Source: AP-15 sp963703855 (GTDB lineage: Bacteria > Pseudomonadota > Alphaproteobacteria > ATCC43930 > CGMCC-115725). From it: 64,000 bases of DNA. The stretch is from contig CAVPFW010000017.1 in NCBI GenBank assembly GCA_963703855.1, positions 95,526-159,525 of the forward strand, in the 5' to 3' direction. Positions 54,667 to 64,000 of the stretch are shown here, one piece after another. The notes under the pieces were generated by a model that was not told where the DNA came from, made no database searches, and saw only the letters and a program-made list of their open reading frames with translations. The translations under genes and the position numbers were made by a program. Position 1 is the stretch's first letter. Each line of letters opens with the position of its first letter.

Positions 54667-56361
54667 TTGACAGTACGCGTCGATCCGATCGTCGCCTCGG
54701 TGGTCCAGCACCGACTGTTGGCGATCGTCGAAGAGATGGGCGAGGCGATGCTGCGCACATCCTATTCCCAAATCCTCAATTCGAGCCGTGATTTTTCGAC
54801 GGCGATCTGCGGCCTCGACGGCCGGCTGATCGCCCAGGCCGAGCATGTGCCGATCCATGTCGGCGCCTTGCCCTATGCGGCGAGGGCGGTGAGCGAGTTT
54901 TTCGCCGGGGATATCCGCGAGGGCGATGTCTTTTTGCTCAACGACCCCTATCACGGCGGCAATCACCTTCCCGATCTGACCGTGTTCGTGCCCGTGTTCG
55001 AAGGCGAGCGGCCGCGCTTCTGGTCGATCAACCGCGCCCATCAGAGCGATATCGGCGGGGCGACCCACGGCGCCTACAACGCCGCCGCCACCGATATCTG
55101 GCAGGAGGGGATCCGTATCACCCCATTGCGGCTTTATGACGGCGGCAGGGTGCGCCGCGATCTGCTGGAGATGATCGCGACCAATGTGCGCCATCCGCGC
55201 GACTTCCGCGGCGATCTCGCGGCGATGATCGGCTCGGCGCACGTCGGCGAGCGCCGGCTGCTGGCCCTGGCGGCCGAGTTCGGCTGGCGGGTCGCCGACG
55301 CCGCGATCGAGGCCGTGCTGGACGGCGCCGAACGCCAGGCCCGGGCGGTCATCGCTCGATGGCAGGACGGCAGCTACCGCGGCGAAGCATTGCTCGACGA
55401 TGACGGGCGAGGGCACGACGACATCCATATCCGCGCGACGGTCGAGAAGCGCGGCAGCGATCTGCTCATCGATCTCTCCGACTCGCACGACGAGGTCGCG
55501 AGCTTCGTCAACTCCTCCTATCCCAACATGCGCTCGGCGGTGGTCGTCGCCCTGTCCTATCTGATCGATCCGGACACGCCGAAAAACGACGGCACCTTTC
55601 GCCCGATCACGGTCGTCGCCAAGCCCGGGACCGTGGTGTGGGCCAATCCCGGTGCGCCGGTCACCTTGGCGACCAACCATTGCGGCCAGGAGATCATCGA
55701 AGCGATCGTCAAGGCGCTGGCGCCGGCCTGCCCCGATCGCGCGATGGCCGGGTGGGGCCGCCGTTTCCGGATCGCCATCCAGGGCAGGGACCCGCGCGCC
55801 GAGGTCCACGCCAACGCGCCAGGGGGCAAGCCATTCATCTGGCATTTCTTTCAGGCGCGGCCGGGCGGCGGCGCGTCGCCCGCCGGCGATGGCTGGCCCG
55901 GCGCCGGCGAGTGGCAGGCCGCGGGCGGGATCAAATTCGGCAGCCTCGAAGTCACCGAGGTGCGCTTTCCGCTATTCTTTCGCCGCCACGAGTTCCGCGC
56001 CGATTCGGGTGGCGCCGGCCAGTATCGCGGCGGGCCCGGCGGGGTGGTCGAGATGGTGGTTGAGACCGCCGAGCCGGCGCTCGCCAACACCGCCGGCGAC
56101 GGGGTGCGCCATGGCGCCTGCGGCATCCTCGGCGGCGCCGACGGCGCGCCGCATCGTTATGTGCTCTATCCGGACGGGCAGCCGCCGCGCGCGATCAGGA
56201 CCAAGGAGACCGGCCTCGCGATCGGCCCCGGCGACGTGCTGATCCTCGAATCGGGCGGTGGCGGCGGCTGGGGCGATCCGGCCGCGCGCGACCCCCAGGC
56301 CATCGCCGCCGACGTTGCAAACGGCTTCGTCAATGCGCCGGCGTGCAGCGGCGAAGGCTAG
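54667..56361 (+). CDS. Hydantoinase B/oxoprolinase family protein
   Basis: A ~564-residue HyuB-type subunit. VDPIVASVVQHRLLAIVEEMGEAMLRTSYSQI, SRDFSTAICGLDGRLIAQAEHVPIHVG, FLLNDPYHGGNHLPDLTVF, NRAHQSDIGGATHG and the C-terminal GGPGGVVEM and LESGGGGGWGDP are all family signatures. HyuB normally pairs with HyuA for ATP-dependent ring opening of hydantoins or oxoproline-type substrates; no hyuA lies in the window. Start: TTG at 54667 gives the normal N-terminus; GTG at 54658 is possible. Confidence 0.92.
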   Translation: MTVRVDPIVASVVQHRLLAIVEEMGEAMLRTSYSQILNSSRDFSTAICGLDGRLIAQAEHVPIHVGALPYAARAVSEFFAGDIREGDVFLLNDPYHGGNHLPDLTVFVPVFEGERPRFWSINRAHQSDIGGATHGAYNAAATDIWQEGIRITPLRLYDGGRVRRDLLEMIATNVRHPRDFRGDLAAMIGSAHVGERRLLALAAEFGWRVADAAIEAVLDGAERQARAVIARWQDGSYRGEALLDDDGRGHDDIHIRATVEKRGSDLLIDLSDSHDEVASFVNSSYPNMRSAVVVALSYLIDPDTPKNDGTFRPITVVAKPGTVVWANPGAPVTLATNHCGQEIIEAIVKALAPACPDRAMAGWGRRFRIAIQGRDPRAEVHANAPGGKPFIWHFFQARPGGGASPAGDGWPGAGEWQAAGGIKFGSLEVTEVRFPLFFRRHEFRADSGGAGQYRGGPGGVVEMVVETAEPALANTAGDGVRHGACGILGGADGAPHRYVLYPDGQPPRAIRTKETGLAIGPGDVLILESGGGGGWGDPAARDPQAIAADVANGFVNAPACSGEG

Positions 56362-57143
56362 CCCATCGTCGAGTTGAAGGCGCCGCCGTCGAGCAGCAGG
56401 TTCTGGCCGACGATAAAGCCGGAGGAGGCGGCGCACAGAAAGGCGCAGGCGTCGCCGAACTCGGCCGGATCGCCGACCCGGCCGGCGGGGTTCGCCTGGC
56501 CGCGTTTGGCCAGCAGCTCGTCGAACGAGATATTCTGCCGCCGCGCCTCGAATTCGATGCCCGAACGCAACCGGTCGGTCAGAAACGGGCCGGGCAAGAG
56601 GCCGTTGATCGTCACGTTGTACTTGGCCACCTGGCGGGCGATACCGGCGCAGAAGGCGGTCAGCCCGGCCCGCGCGCCGTTGCTCATGCCGAGATTGGCG
56701 ATCGGCGACTTGACCGAGCCCGAGGTGATGTTGACGATGCGGCCGAAGCGGCGCTCGCACATGCCGTCGACCACCGCCTTGATCAGCATGATCGGGGTCA
56801 GCATGTTGGCGTTGACCGCCTTTTGCCAGTCCTCGACCGACCATTCGCGGAAATCGCCATGCGGCGGCCCGCCGCAATTGTTGACCAGGATGTCGGGGGC
56901 GGGGCAGGCGGCGAGTGCGGCGGCACGGCCGGCTTCCGTGGCGATGTCGCCGGCGACCGCGGTCACCTTGGCGCCGGTCTCCTGGCGGATCGCGTCGGCG
57001 GTCTGTTCGAGCGTCGCGGCGGTGCGCGCGGTGATCACCAGCTCGACCCCGGCGCGCCCCAGCGCCGTGGCGCACGCCCGCCCCAGCCCCTTGCTCGCCG
57101 CACAGACGATGGCCTTGCGGCCGCGAATGCGCAAATCCAGCAT
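56358..57143 (-). CDS. SDR-family oxidoreductase lacking the usual catalytic Tyr-x-x-x-Lys
   Basis: A 261-residue short-chain dehydrogenase/reductase. Rossmann start RGRKAIVCAASKGLGRACATAL, NNCGG (NNAG variant), IVNITSGSVKSPIANLGMSNGARAGL, and the closing FLCAASSGFIVGQNLLLDGG. The Ser is present (NITSGS), but the position of the catalytic YxxxK reads MSNGARAG, as in a known divergent branch of SDRs. The stop is shared with the end of the hydantoinase gene on the other strand (convergent overlap of 4 bases). Start 57143. Substrate unknown. Confidence 0.85.
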   Translation of the reverse strand: MLDLRIRGRKAIVCAASKGLGRACATALGRAGVELVITARTAATLEQTADAIRQETGAKVTAVAGDIATEAGRAAALAACPAPDILVNNCGGPPHGDFREWSVEDWQKAVNANMLTPIMLIKAVVDGMCERRFGRIVNITSGSVKSPIANLGMSNGARAGLTAFCAGIARQVAKYNVTINGLLPGPFLTDRLRSGIEFEARRQNISFDELLAKRGQANPAGRVGDPAEFGDACAFLCAASSGFIVGQNLLLDGGAFNSTMG

Positions 57144-57238
57144 GTCGTCCTCCGCCCTGTGGATCAGTTCTTCGCCAAGGGTGTACCCTGGTTCGACCCG
57201 GTCGACGATCGGAAAGAATAACGGGCACGGCGGTGGCG

Positions 57239-57454
57239 ATGAAGCTGACCCTGATCCTCGATCCGGCTCCCGTCGGCGTGCGCGCCAGCCTGGTCGAAGA
57301 ATGGGACAACCCCGGCGGCCCGGCGAAAATGGAGCCGAGGGTCCGCCACTTCGATTCGGACGACGAGGCGGTCGTCTGGGGACGCTCGCTGGCGCGCCGC
57401 CGCGGGCTGACCCAGATCTATCTGACCGACAACAGAAAAACCGCGCCGCGCTGA
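57239..57454 (+). CDS. Small hypothetical protein
   Basis: A 71-residue protein (KLTLILDPAPVGVRASLVEEW, VRHFDSDDEAVVWGRSLARRRGLTQIYLTDN) with an alternating strand-helix character. No family recognised. A GTG at 57233 would add two residues. It runs divergently from the SDR gene. Protein-like composition supports it; expression is unproven. Confidence 0.5.
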   Translation: MKLTLILDPAPVGVRASLVEEWDNPGGPAKMEPRVRHFDSDDEAVVWGRSLARRRGLTQIYLTDNRKTAPR

Positions 57455-57493
57455 GCACTGCCGGCGCCGGCGCGATCTCCGTTCCGGTACCGG

Positions 57494-57999
57494 TCAATAG
57501 GGGCGGTAGGGTGGCGGCGGCGGCGCATAGCCCGGCTGACCCGAATATGGCGGCGTGCCCGGCGGCGGGGCGAACCCCGGCACCTGGTTGCCGCGGGCCG
57601 CCATGCATTCGCCGTAGATGACGTCGTATTGCTGCTGCAAGGACATCTGCGCATAGGCCGAACCGCTGGCGCCGGCCACCGTGCCAAGAGCCGCGCCCGA
57701 GGCGGCGCCGATCGCCGCACCCCGGCCGCCGCCGATCGCGGCGCCGAGACCGGCGCCCAGCGCCGTGCCGATGATCGCGCTGCCGATGGCTTGGTTGTTG
57801 GCCGCGTAGGCGTTCCCCGCGGTCGCTTGGTAGGCGTATTGCTGGCAACCAGCCTGATCGGCGTTGAACGCCTCGAACTCTTGCCCGGCCCGGGCGCGAC
57901 CGGGATCGTCGGCGCCACCGGGGGCGCGACGCAGGCCGCCAAGGACACCATCAGCGCCAAGGCGCCGGCGGCGCGCGGATCGATACGTTTCATGTTCAT
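57494..57999 (-). CDS. Glycine-zipper lipoprotein (one frameshift)
   Basis: The N-terminus has a lipoprotein signal (RAAGALALMVSLAAC, lipobox LAAC) followed by a Pro/Val-rich linker. One T is missing near 57877 (GTT for GTTT); restoring it joins PGPGKS to FEAFNADQAGCQQYAYQAT and the glycine-zipper stretch AIGSAIIGTALGAGLGAAIGGGRG, then GASGSAYAQMSLQQQYDVIYGECM and a Pro/Tyr/Gly-rich tail. Corrected length 168 residues. Such lipoproteins sit in the outer membrane of many alphaproteobacteria; the function is unclear. Confidence 0.78.
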
Positions 58000-58115
58000 G
58001 TCCTGGTCGGTGAGCGCTGCGCGATCTTGCGGCGGGTGCTATCCGCCGAGCAAGCGATAACAAAGTTTATATCAGGTTACGAGCGCGGTCGGGCCGGCGC
58101 CCTGCGATCGTCGGC

Positions 58116-59132
58116 TCAACCGGCGAATTCGGGCATGATCTCGCGGGCGAAGGTGCGCAGCGCGGCGCGCGATCCGCCGACATCGATGACCATGACATAT
58201 TCGACGCCGCCCGCCTGGAGTTGCCTGAGCCGGCCGACGATCTCCTCCGGCGTGCCGATCAGCGCGTCGGTTTCGGTGGCCCGGCGCATGTCCTCGGCCG
58301 ACATCGCGCGGCGCGGGCGGCCCAGAGTCGGGGATGCGCCGGTCGGCGACAGCGACAATTGCTGGACATTGCGCATGAAGGTCATGCGCAATTCGTGCGC
58401 CGCCTCGCGCTCGGCCGAGGTGGTTGCGATATGCAATGCCCGGGTCAGGCCCACCGCCATCGGATCGAAGCGCCGGCCCTGCGCCTCGACCGCCTTGCGG
58501 TAGATCCCGATATTCTCGGCGACTAGCTCGGGGCTCCCGGCTTGGCCGAGCAGCAGGTTGAACCCGTCCTCGGCGGCCTTGCGGATCGACGGCGCGCTCT
58601 GGGCGCCGATCCACAATGGCGGGTGCGGCTTTTGCACCGGCGCCGGCTCGATGACCACGTCCTCGTAATGCCAGCGCTTGCCGTGATGCGAAAAGCGGCC
58701 CTCGGTCGTCCACGCCTTGCGCAGAAAGTCGACGGCCTCGTCGTAGCGCTCGCCGGCTTCCTCCATCGGCATGCAGAAGCCATGGAACTCGCCCCAGCGG
58801 TAGCCCTTGCCGATGCCGAGATCGAGGCGCCCGTTCGACAGCAGGTCCAATGTCGCCGCCTGCTCGGCGAGCAATGCCGGGTTGTGCCACGGCAATACCA
58901 GCACCGCGGTGCCGAGCCGGATGCGCGAGGTCTTCGCCGCCAGATAGGTCAGAAAGCTCAGGGTTGCCGAAATCTGCCCGAACCCGGTGAAATGGTGCTC
59001 GACCAGAAAGACGCTGTGAAAGCCCAGCGCCTCCGCCTCGCAGATATAGTCGATGTAATCGGTGTAGATCCGGCTGTCGCTGGCCTGCTCGCCGATCTCG
59101 GTGCGCGCGCCGCCGAACAATCCGAAACGCAT
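58116..59132 (-). CDS. LLM-class flavin-dependent oxidoreductase
   Basis: A 338-residue luciferase-like monooxygenase family protein. RFGLFGGARTEIG, EAEALGFHSVFLVEHHF, LAAKTSRIRLGTAVLVLPWHNPALLAEQAATLDLLSNGRLDLGIGKGYR (the FMN-site block), KPHPPLWIGAQS and GTPEEIVGRLRQLQAGGVEYVMV are typical. It uses reduced FMN to oxidise an organic substrate that cannot be named. Single gene. Confidence 0.92.
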   Translation of the reverse strand: MRFGLFGGARTEIGEQASDSRIYTDYIDYICEAEALGFHSVFLVEHHFTGFGQISATLSFLTYLAAKTSRIRLGTAVLVLPWHNPALLAEQAATLDLLSNGRLDLGIGKGYRWGEFHGFCMPMEEAGERYDEAVDFLRKAWTTEGRFSHHGKRWHYEDVVIEPAPVQKPHPPLWIGAQSAPSIRKAAEDGFNLLLGQAGSPELVAENIGIYRKAVEAQGRRFDPMAVGLTRALHIATTSAEREAAHELRMTFMRNVQQLSLSPTGASPTLGRPRRAMSAEDMRRATETDALIGTPEEIVGRLRQLQAGGVEYVMVIDVGGSRAALRTFAREIMPEFAG

Positions 59133-59440
59133 GATGGGCTTCCTTTATTACAACGTGGTCATTCCCACGACAGCGCAGGGCGGTCGGGGGAAATTTTGTG
59201 GCCGCAAAAGGGTAGAATGAACTCCCCGATTTCGTCTTGGCCCGGCTTGACCCCGTGAGCCTTCAGCCCACGGACTTGATCCGTAGGCATCCACGACTTT
59301 CAGCGGCGCCCGAAACGAAGACGCGGATGCCCGGCACAAGGCCGGGCAAGACGATGTTGAGATCGCATTGGAGGAGTTAAAGACACATTTACCTCGAAGC
59401 CGCAGTTTTCCCGGACAGCCCTGCGCGACAGGGGAATATC
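59133..59440. repeat. Intergenic palindromic repeat unit (copy of the 63898 element)
   Basis: 59238-59352 reads TCGTCTTGGCCCGGCTTGAC, then CGTGAGCCTTCAGCCCACGG, TCCGTAGGCATCCACG and GCGGATGCCCGGCACAAGGC. A close copy of the first half begins at 63898, and a shorter relative lies at 1807. No gene is supported in this 308-base gap. Confidence 0.65.
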
Positions 59441-60421
59441 TCAGATGCCGAGGGTGCGCGCATAGGGCTCGGCATAGCGCGGGCCGGCAGCGGCGCCCGG
59501 CCGGAAAATATCGTCGAGCGCCCGCGACGTCGCCACCGAAAGCGTAATTTCCGCAGCAGCGGCGTTCTCCTCGAGGCGATGCCGATGGCTGGTGCCGGGG
59601 ATCGGCACGATGTGCTCGCCGCGCGACAGCACCCAGGCGATCGCCAGCTGCGCCGGCGTGCATCCCTGCGCCGCCGCGAGCCGCCGCAGCGCGGCGACCA
59701 GCTCGAGGTTGTGCCGCAAATTCTCGCCTTCGAAGCGGGGCATGTGTCGGCGCGCATCGTTGCTGCCGAGATCGTCTTGCGCGGTGACCGTGCCGGTCAG
59801 AAAGCCGCGGCCGAGCGGGCTGTAGGCGACAAAGCCGATGCCGAGCTGTCGGCAAAGCGGCACAATGGCGTCCTCGACTTCGCGCGACCACAACGAATAC
59901 TCGATCTGCACCGCCGACAGCGGATAGGTCCGATGCGCGCGCCGGATCGTGTCGGCCCCGGCTTCCGAGATGCCGAGAAACCGCACCTTGCCCTCGCGCA
60001 CGAGCTCGCCCATCGCGCCGACTGTGTCCTCGATCGGCACCCGGGGATCGACCCGGTGGATGTAATAGAGGTCGATAATGTCGGTGCCGAGCCGCGCGAG
60101 GCTTCTCTCGCAGGCGAGCCGCAAATATTCCGGCCTGCCGTCGCCGGCCGCCGATCCGTCGGGATTGCGCCCCATATTGCCGAATTTGCTGGCGATCACG
60201 TATTTTTGGCGGCGCCCCTTGAGCGCGCGCGCGATCAGCTCCTCGTTGCGGCCCTGGCCGTAGGCGTCGGAGCTGTCGAGAAAATCGACGCCGATCTCGG
60301 CCGCGCGCTCCAGGGTCGCGAGCGCCGCCGCCGGGTCGGGCTCGCCATAGAACGGCGTCATCGTGGCGCAGCCCAGGCCGATCGCGGAGACTTCCAACTT
60401 ACCGAGCTTGCGGCGCTGCAT
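59441..60421 (-). CDS. Aldo/keto reductase
   Basis: A 326-residue NADPH-dependent reductase with a TIM barrel. MQRRKLGKLEVSAIGLGC, GVDFLDSSDAYGQGRNEELI (catalytic Asp, Tyr), YVIASKFG (Lys), IDLYYIHRVDP (His), GKVRFLGISEAGADTIRRA and IPIPGTSHRHRLEENAAA. This subgroup resembles plant-like AKR13 and YajO-type enzymes that reduce aldehydes and quinones. Start 60421 has AAAGGGA upstream; a longer in-frame start at 60472 is unlikely. Confidence 0.93.
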   Translation of the reverse strand: MQRRKLGKLEVSAIGLGCATMTPFYGEPDPAAALATLERAAEIGVDFLDSSDAYGQGRNEELIARALKGRRQKYVIASKFGNMGRNPDGSAAGDGRPEYLRLACERSLARLGTDIIDLYYIHRVDPRVPIEDTVGAMGELVREGKVRFLGISEAGADTIRRAHRTYPLSAVQIEYSLWSREVEDAIVPLCRQLGIGFVAYSPLGRGFLTGTVTAQDDLGSNDARRHMPRFEGENLRHNLELVAALRRLAAAQGCTPAQLAIAWVLSRGEHIVPIPGTSHRHRLEENAAAAEITLSVATSRALDDIFRPGAAAGPRYAEPYARTLGI

Positions 60422-60586
60422 TGTCGTCCCTTTGCTGGAGGCGGCCGCCCGTTCCGGCGGGTGACGAGCCATAACAATCCAATCTAGCGCGAGCTGCTCG
60501 CCGTGCCGAGAATTTCGGCCCTGCGACCGGCCGCTGGCGCCACCGTCTCGGTGCCGAAGCGCTGGAATTTTCCTCGCCGTTTTATG

Positions 60587-61408
<822 letters not shown>

Positions 61409-61524
61409 ATCCCCTCTCCTCTGTCCGCGGCCGTCCGATCGGCTGCGAGGAGATCTAAGCTTGAGGAGGCATGTCTCAAACGTCATATAAGCGGCATTTC
61501 AGGACATCCGCGCCGGAGCACCCT

Positions 61525-62103
61525 ATGCAACGCATCGGTTTCGTGGTCTCCCCCGGCTTTCAGGTGATGAGCTTCGCCGCGCTCTCCGTCTTCGAATACG
61601 CGAACAAGGAGATCGGCGAGCCGGTCTACGATGTGCGTCTGCTGTCCGAGACCGGCGCATCCATCCGCAGCTCGATCGGCGTCAGCATTGCGACCGAGCC
61701 GTTCGACGCCACGATTTTCGACACACTGATGGTCGGCCGGGGCACCGAACCGCCGACGCCGGGCGTGATCGAATTCGTGCGGCAGGCCTTGGGGCGATGC
61801 CGGCGGGTCGCCGCGACCTGCACCGGCGCGTTCATCCTGGCCGAAGCAGGCCTGCTCGACGGCCGACGCGCGACCACGCACTGGAACCGCGCGCGCGACT
61901 TGCAGGCTCGGTTCCCAAAGGTGAAGGTGGAGGAAGACCGCATCTTCATCATCGACGGCCCGGTGTGGACCTCGGCCGGGATGACCGCCGGGATCGACCT
62001 GGCGCTGGCCATGGTCGAACAGGATCTGGGCGCGGGCGTGGCCCGGGCCGTCGCCAGGCCTCACGCAGAGAGGATTTTCCGGCTTAACTATCGTCGCGAG
62101 TGA
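61525..62103 (+). CDS. GlxA-like DJ-1/PfpI domain protein without the AraC DNA-binding domain
   Basis: A 192-residue protein. MQRIGFVVSPGFQVMSFAALSVFEYAN, then YDVRLLSETGASIRSSIGVSI, FDTLMVGRG, RRVAATCTGAFILAEAGLLDGRRATTHW (nucleophile-elbow Cys) and VWTSAGMTAGIDLALAMVEQDLGAGVARAVAR match the N-terminal half of GlxA/FtrA-type regulators. After ARAVAR the usual AraC helix-turn-helix domain is replaced by 14 unrelated residues and a stop. Other frames do not contain the missing domain, so it is a true truncation rather than a shift. ATG 61525 fits the family start; 61471 is possible. Confidence 0.8.
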   Translation: MQRIGFVVSPGFQVMSFAALSVFEYANKEIGEPVYDVRLLSETGASIRSSIGVSIATEPFDATIFDTLMVGRGTEPPTPGVIEFVRQALGRCRRVAATCTGAFILAEAGLLDGRRATTHWNRARDLQARFPKVKVEEDRIFIIDGPVWTSAGMTAGIDLALAMVEQDLGAGVARAVARPHAERIFRLNYRRE

Positions 62104-62138
62104 TCAGTCCTCATCTGCGTCCTGTTGAGGAGGGATAC

Positions 62139-63871
62139 ATGGCAAAAACTGTTGCTGACCAGTTCGCCGAAACTCTCGCCGCTGCCGGTGTCAAGCGGAT
62201 CTACGGTATTGTCGGCGACAGCCTGAATGGGCTGACCAACTCGCTTCGCCGCCAAGGCAAGATCGAGTGGGTGCATGTCCGGCACGAAGAGGTTGCCGCC
62301 TTCGCGGCCGGCGCCGAGGCGCATCTGACGGGGGAGCTAGCGGTTTGCGCCGGGAGCTGCGGACCGGGCAATCTGCACCTGATCAATGGCCTCTTCGACT
62401 GCCATCGATCGCGCGTGCCGGTGTTGGCCATCGCCGCGCAGATCCCCTCGGCCGAGATCGGCTCCGGCTATTTTCAGGAAACCCACCCGGAGTCCCTGTT
62501 CAAAGAGTGCAGCCATTATTGCGAGTTCGTTTCCGGCGCCCACCAGATGCCGCGTGTGCTCGAAGTCGCGATCCGCGAGGCGGTAGGCAAGCGCGGCGTG
62601 TCGGTGCTGGTGATGCCGGGCGATGTCGCGCTGCAAGCGGCATCCGATGCGCCGCCGGCCAAGGCCGCGGGTCTGCTGCCGGCGGCGCCGGTGGTAGCCC
62701 CGGCCAAGCAGGAACTCGAGCGGCTGGCAGCGCTGCTGAACGGCAACCGCCGGGTTACGATACTGTGCGGCTCGGGATGCCGAGGCGCGCACAGTGAGCT
62801 TCTGGCGTTGGGCGAGCGTCTCAAGGCGCCGATGGTCCATACCATGCGCGGCAAGGAATATGTCGAGTGGGACAACCCCTACGACGTCGGCATGACCGGG
62901 CTGATCGGGTTTTCTTCCGGCTATTACGCAATGCTCGACTGCGACGTCTTGCTGATGCTCGGCACCGATTTCCCCTATCGGCAATTCTATCCTCAGGGGG
63001 CAGGCGTGCGCATTGCCCAGGTCGATATCCGGGCGGAAAACATCGGACGCCGGGCGCCGGTCGATCTCGCCGTGGTGGGTGAGGTCCGGGCGACGATCGA
63101 GGCGCTGCTGCCGCTGCTGCAGCAGAATCGCAGGCGACCCATCTGGCGCAGGCGCAACAGCATTCACCAGGGCGCGCAAAGGGCTCGACGATCTGGCCGT
63201 CGGCACTCCGGGCAAGAGGCTGATCCACCCGCAGCAGATCGCCAAGGCGATCAGCGACCACGCCGCAAAGGACGCCGTCTTCACCTGCGATGTCGGTCTG
63301 CCGACGGTGTGGGCCGCGCGCTATCTGGCGATGAACGGCAGCCGGCGGCTCGTCGGGTCCTTCTGGCACGGCTCGATGGCCAACGCGCTGGCGCAAGGGA
63401 TCGGCGCTCAGGCCGCGTTCCCCGGCCGGCAGGTGGTCTCGCTGTCGGGCGATGGCGGTTTCACGATGCTGATGGGAGACTTTCTCAGCCTCGTGCAGCT
63501 CGGCCTGCCGGTAAAAGTCGTCGTATTCAACAACGGCGCGCTCGGCTTTATCGAGCTCGAGCAGAAATCCTCGGGCTTTCTCACACCGGCACAGAGCTCC
63601 GGAACCCGAATTTCGCGGCGATGGCCGAAGCGGTCGGCGTCCGCGGCATCAGGCTCGAAGACCCGGCCGAGGTCGATGCCGGCATCGCCGGCGCGCTCGC
63701 CCATGACGGGCCGGTGCGGTCGACGCCGTCGTGAACCGCACCGAGCTGGCGATGCCGCCCTCGATCACCGCGGAGATGGCGAAGGGCTTCACGCTCTACA
63801 TGGTGAAAGCGGTGATGAGCGGCCGGGCCGATGAAGTAATCGACCTCGCCCGAACAAATTTGTGGCGCTAA
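62139..63871 (+). CDS. poxB: Thiamine pyrophosphate-dependent pyruvate oxidase/dehydrogenase, PoxB-like (several frameshifts)
   Basis: A ThDP enzyme like E. coli PoxB, which oxidises pyruvate to acetate and CO2 with FAD and quinone. ADQFAETLAAAGVKRIYGIVGDSLNGL, VRHEEVAAFAAGAEAHLTG (catalytic Glu), CAGSCGPGNLHLINGLFD, and later GSFWHGSMANALAQGIGAQAAFPGRQVVSLSGDGGFTMLMGDF (ThDP motif GDGGF). The frame changes near 63126, 63164, 63582 and 63715; adding one base at each gives 578 residues (E. coli PoxB has 572) and the end DLARTNLW. GAGGAGGG precedes ATG 62139. It probably forms an operon with the GlxA-like gene. Confidence 0.88.
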
Positions 63872-63897
63872 CGCACATGTTCACGCCATCGATAATC

Positions 63898-63962
63898 GTC
63901 TTGGCCGGGCTTGTCCCGTGGGCCTTCAGCTCACGGACTAGTTCCGTGCATCCACGTGCCCG
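63898..63962. repeat. Intergenic palindromic repeat unit
   Basis: TCGTCTTGGCCGGGCTTGTC, then CGTGGGCCTTCAGCTCACGG and GTGCATCCACGTG, closely matching 59238-59305 in the same orientation. The stretch 63872-64000 holds no gene. Confidence 0.65.
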
Positions 63963-64000
63963 CCACCGCCTGGACCAAGCTGCATCGTCCCCACGGGTCA

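Overview
This 64-kb window is a very GC-rich piece of a Gram-negative chromosome, most likely from an alphaproteobacterium of Rhodospirillales type. The evidence is the mnmE-mnmG-rsmG-parA-parB order with parS sites, a complete-looking dcw (division and cell wall) cluster followed by lpxC-bamD-recN-ligA, a meso-diaminopimelate-type MurE (DNPR motif), LpxC and BamD (outer membrane with lipid A), a DUF1127 protein, and class A RNase P RNA placed upstream of mraZ. I cannot name a genus.

Layout. 1-3406: 3'-truncated DUF255 thioredoxin-like protein (minus), a thioredoxin-fold [2Fe-2S] ferredoxin, and mnmE. 3500-4650: a small AT-richer accessory island (retropepsin-like protease plus partner, a small ribbon-helix-helix-like protein with a palindromic operator, and an inverted-repeat element). 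4743-9102: parS, mnmG, rsmG (second parS inside it), parA, parB, so the replication origin is probably near. 9121-12008: two inverted copies of a ~187-bp palindromic element enclosing a tetrapyrrole-methylase-like fragment, a secreted Cys-containing protein and an iron/cobalamin-type binding protein. 12.2-25.8 kb: accessory and catabolic genes (CHRD, PEP-CTERM protein, GcvA-like LysR, CmcJ/NvfI family enzyme, RES-Xre toxin-antitoxin, cyclase family, GIY-YIG, beta-propeller, MFS and DMT exporters, metallohydrolase, beta-helix protein). 25876-26315: rnpB. 26.8-46.3 kb: mraZ operator, then mraZ-rsmH-ftsL-ftsI-murE-murF-mraY-ftsW-murG-murC-murB-ddl-ftsQ-ftsA-ftsZ-lpxC, mostly with 1-4 base overlaps; murD is missing from its usual place. 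46.4-54.4 kb: bamD, a ParE-type toxin-antitoxin pair, recN (with a 15-bp tandem repeat at its end), ligA, a TonB-like gene and an Nramp-like transporter. 54.4-64 kb: small metabolic genes (hydantoinase B, SDRs, LLM flavin enzyme, aldo/keto reductase, a GlxA-like protein without its DNA-binding domain, a PoxB-like enzyme).

Two themes run through the window. First, about 13 single-base insertions or deletions break otherwise intact genes (mnmE, the cyclase, the beta-propeller gene, murF, mraY, ftsZ, ligA, a glycine-zipper lipoprotein, the PoxB-like gene). Correcting them restores family-typical lengths and C-termini, and most hit essential genes, so assembly errors are the best explanation. Second, palindromic MITE/REP-like elements are abundant and several have become part of coding sequences (MnmE G domain, MnmG tail, GIY-YIG tail). 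No tRNA, rRNA, CRISPR array or prophage was seen.
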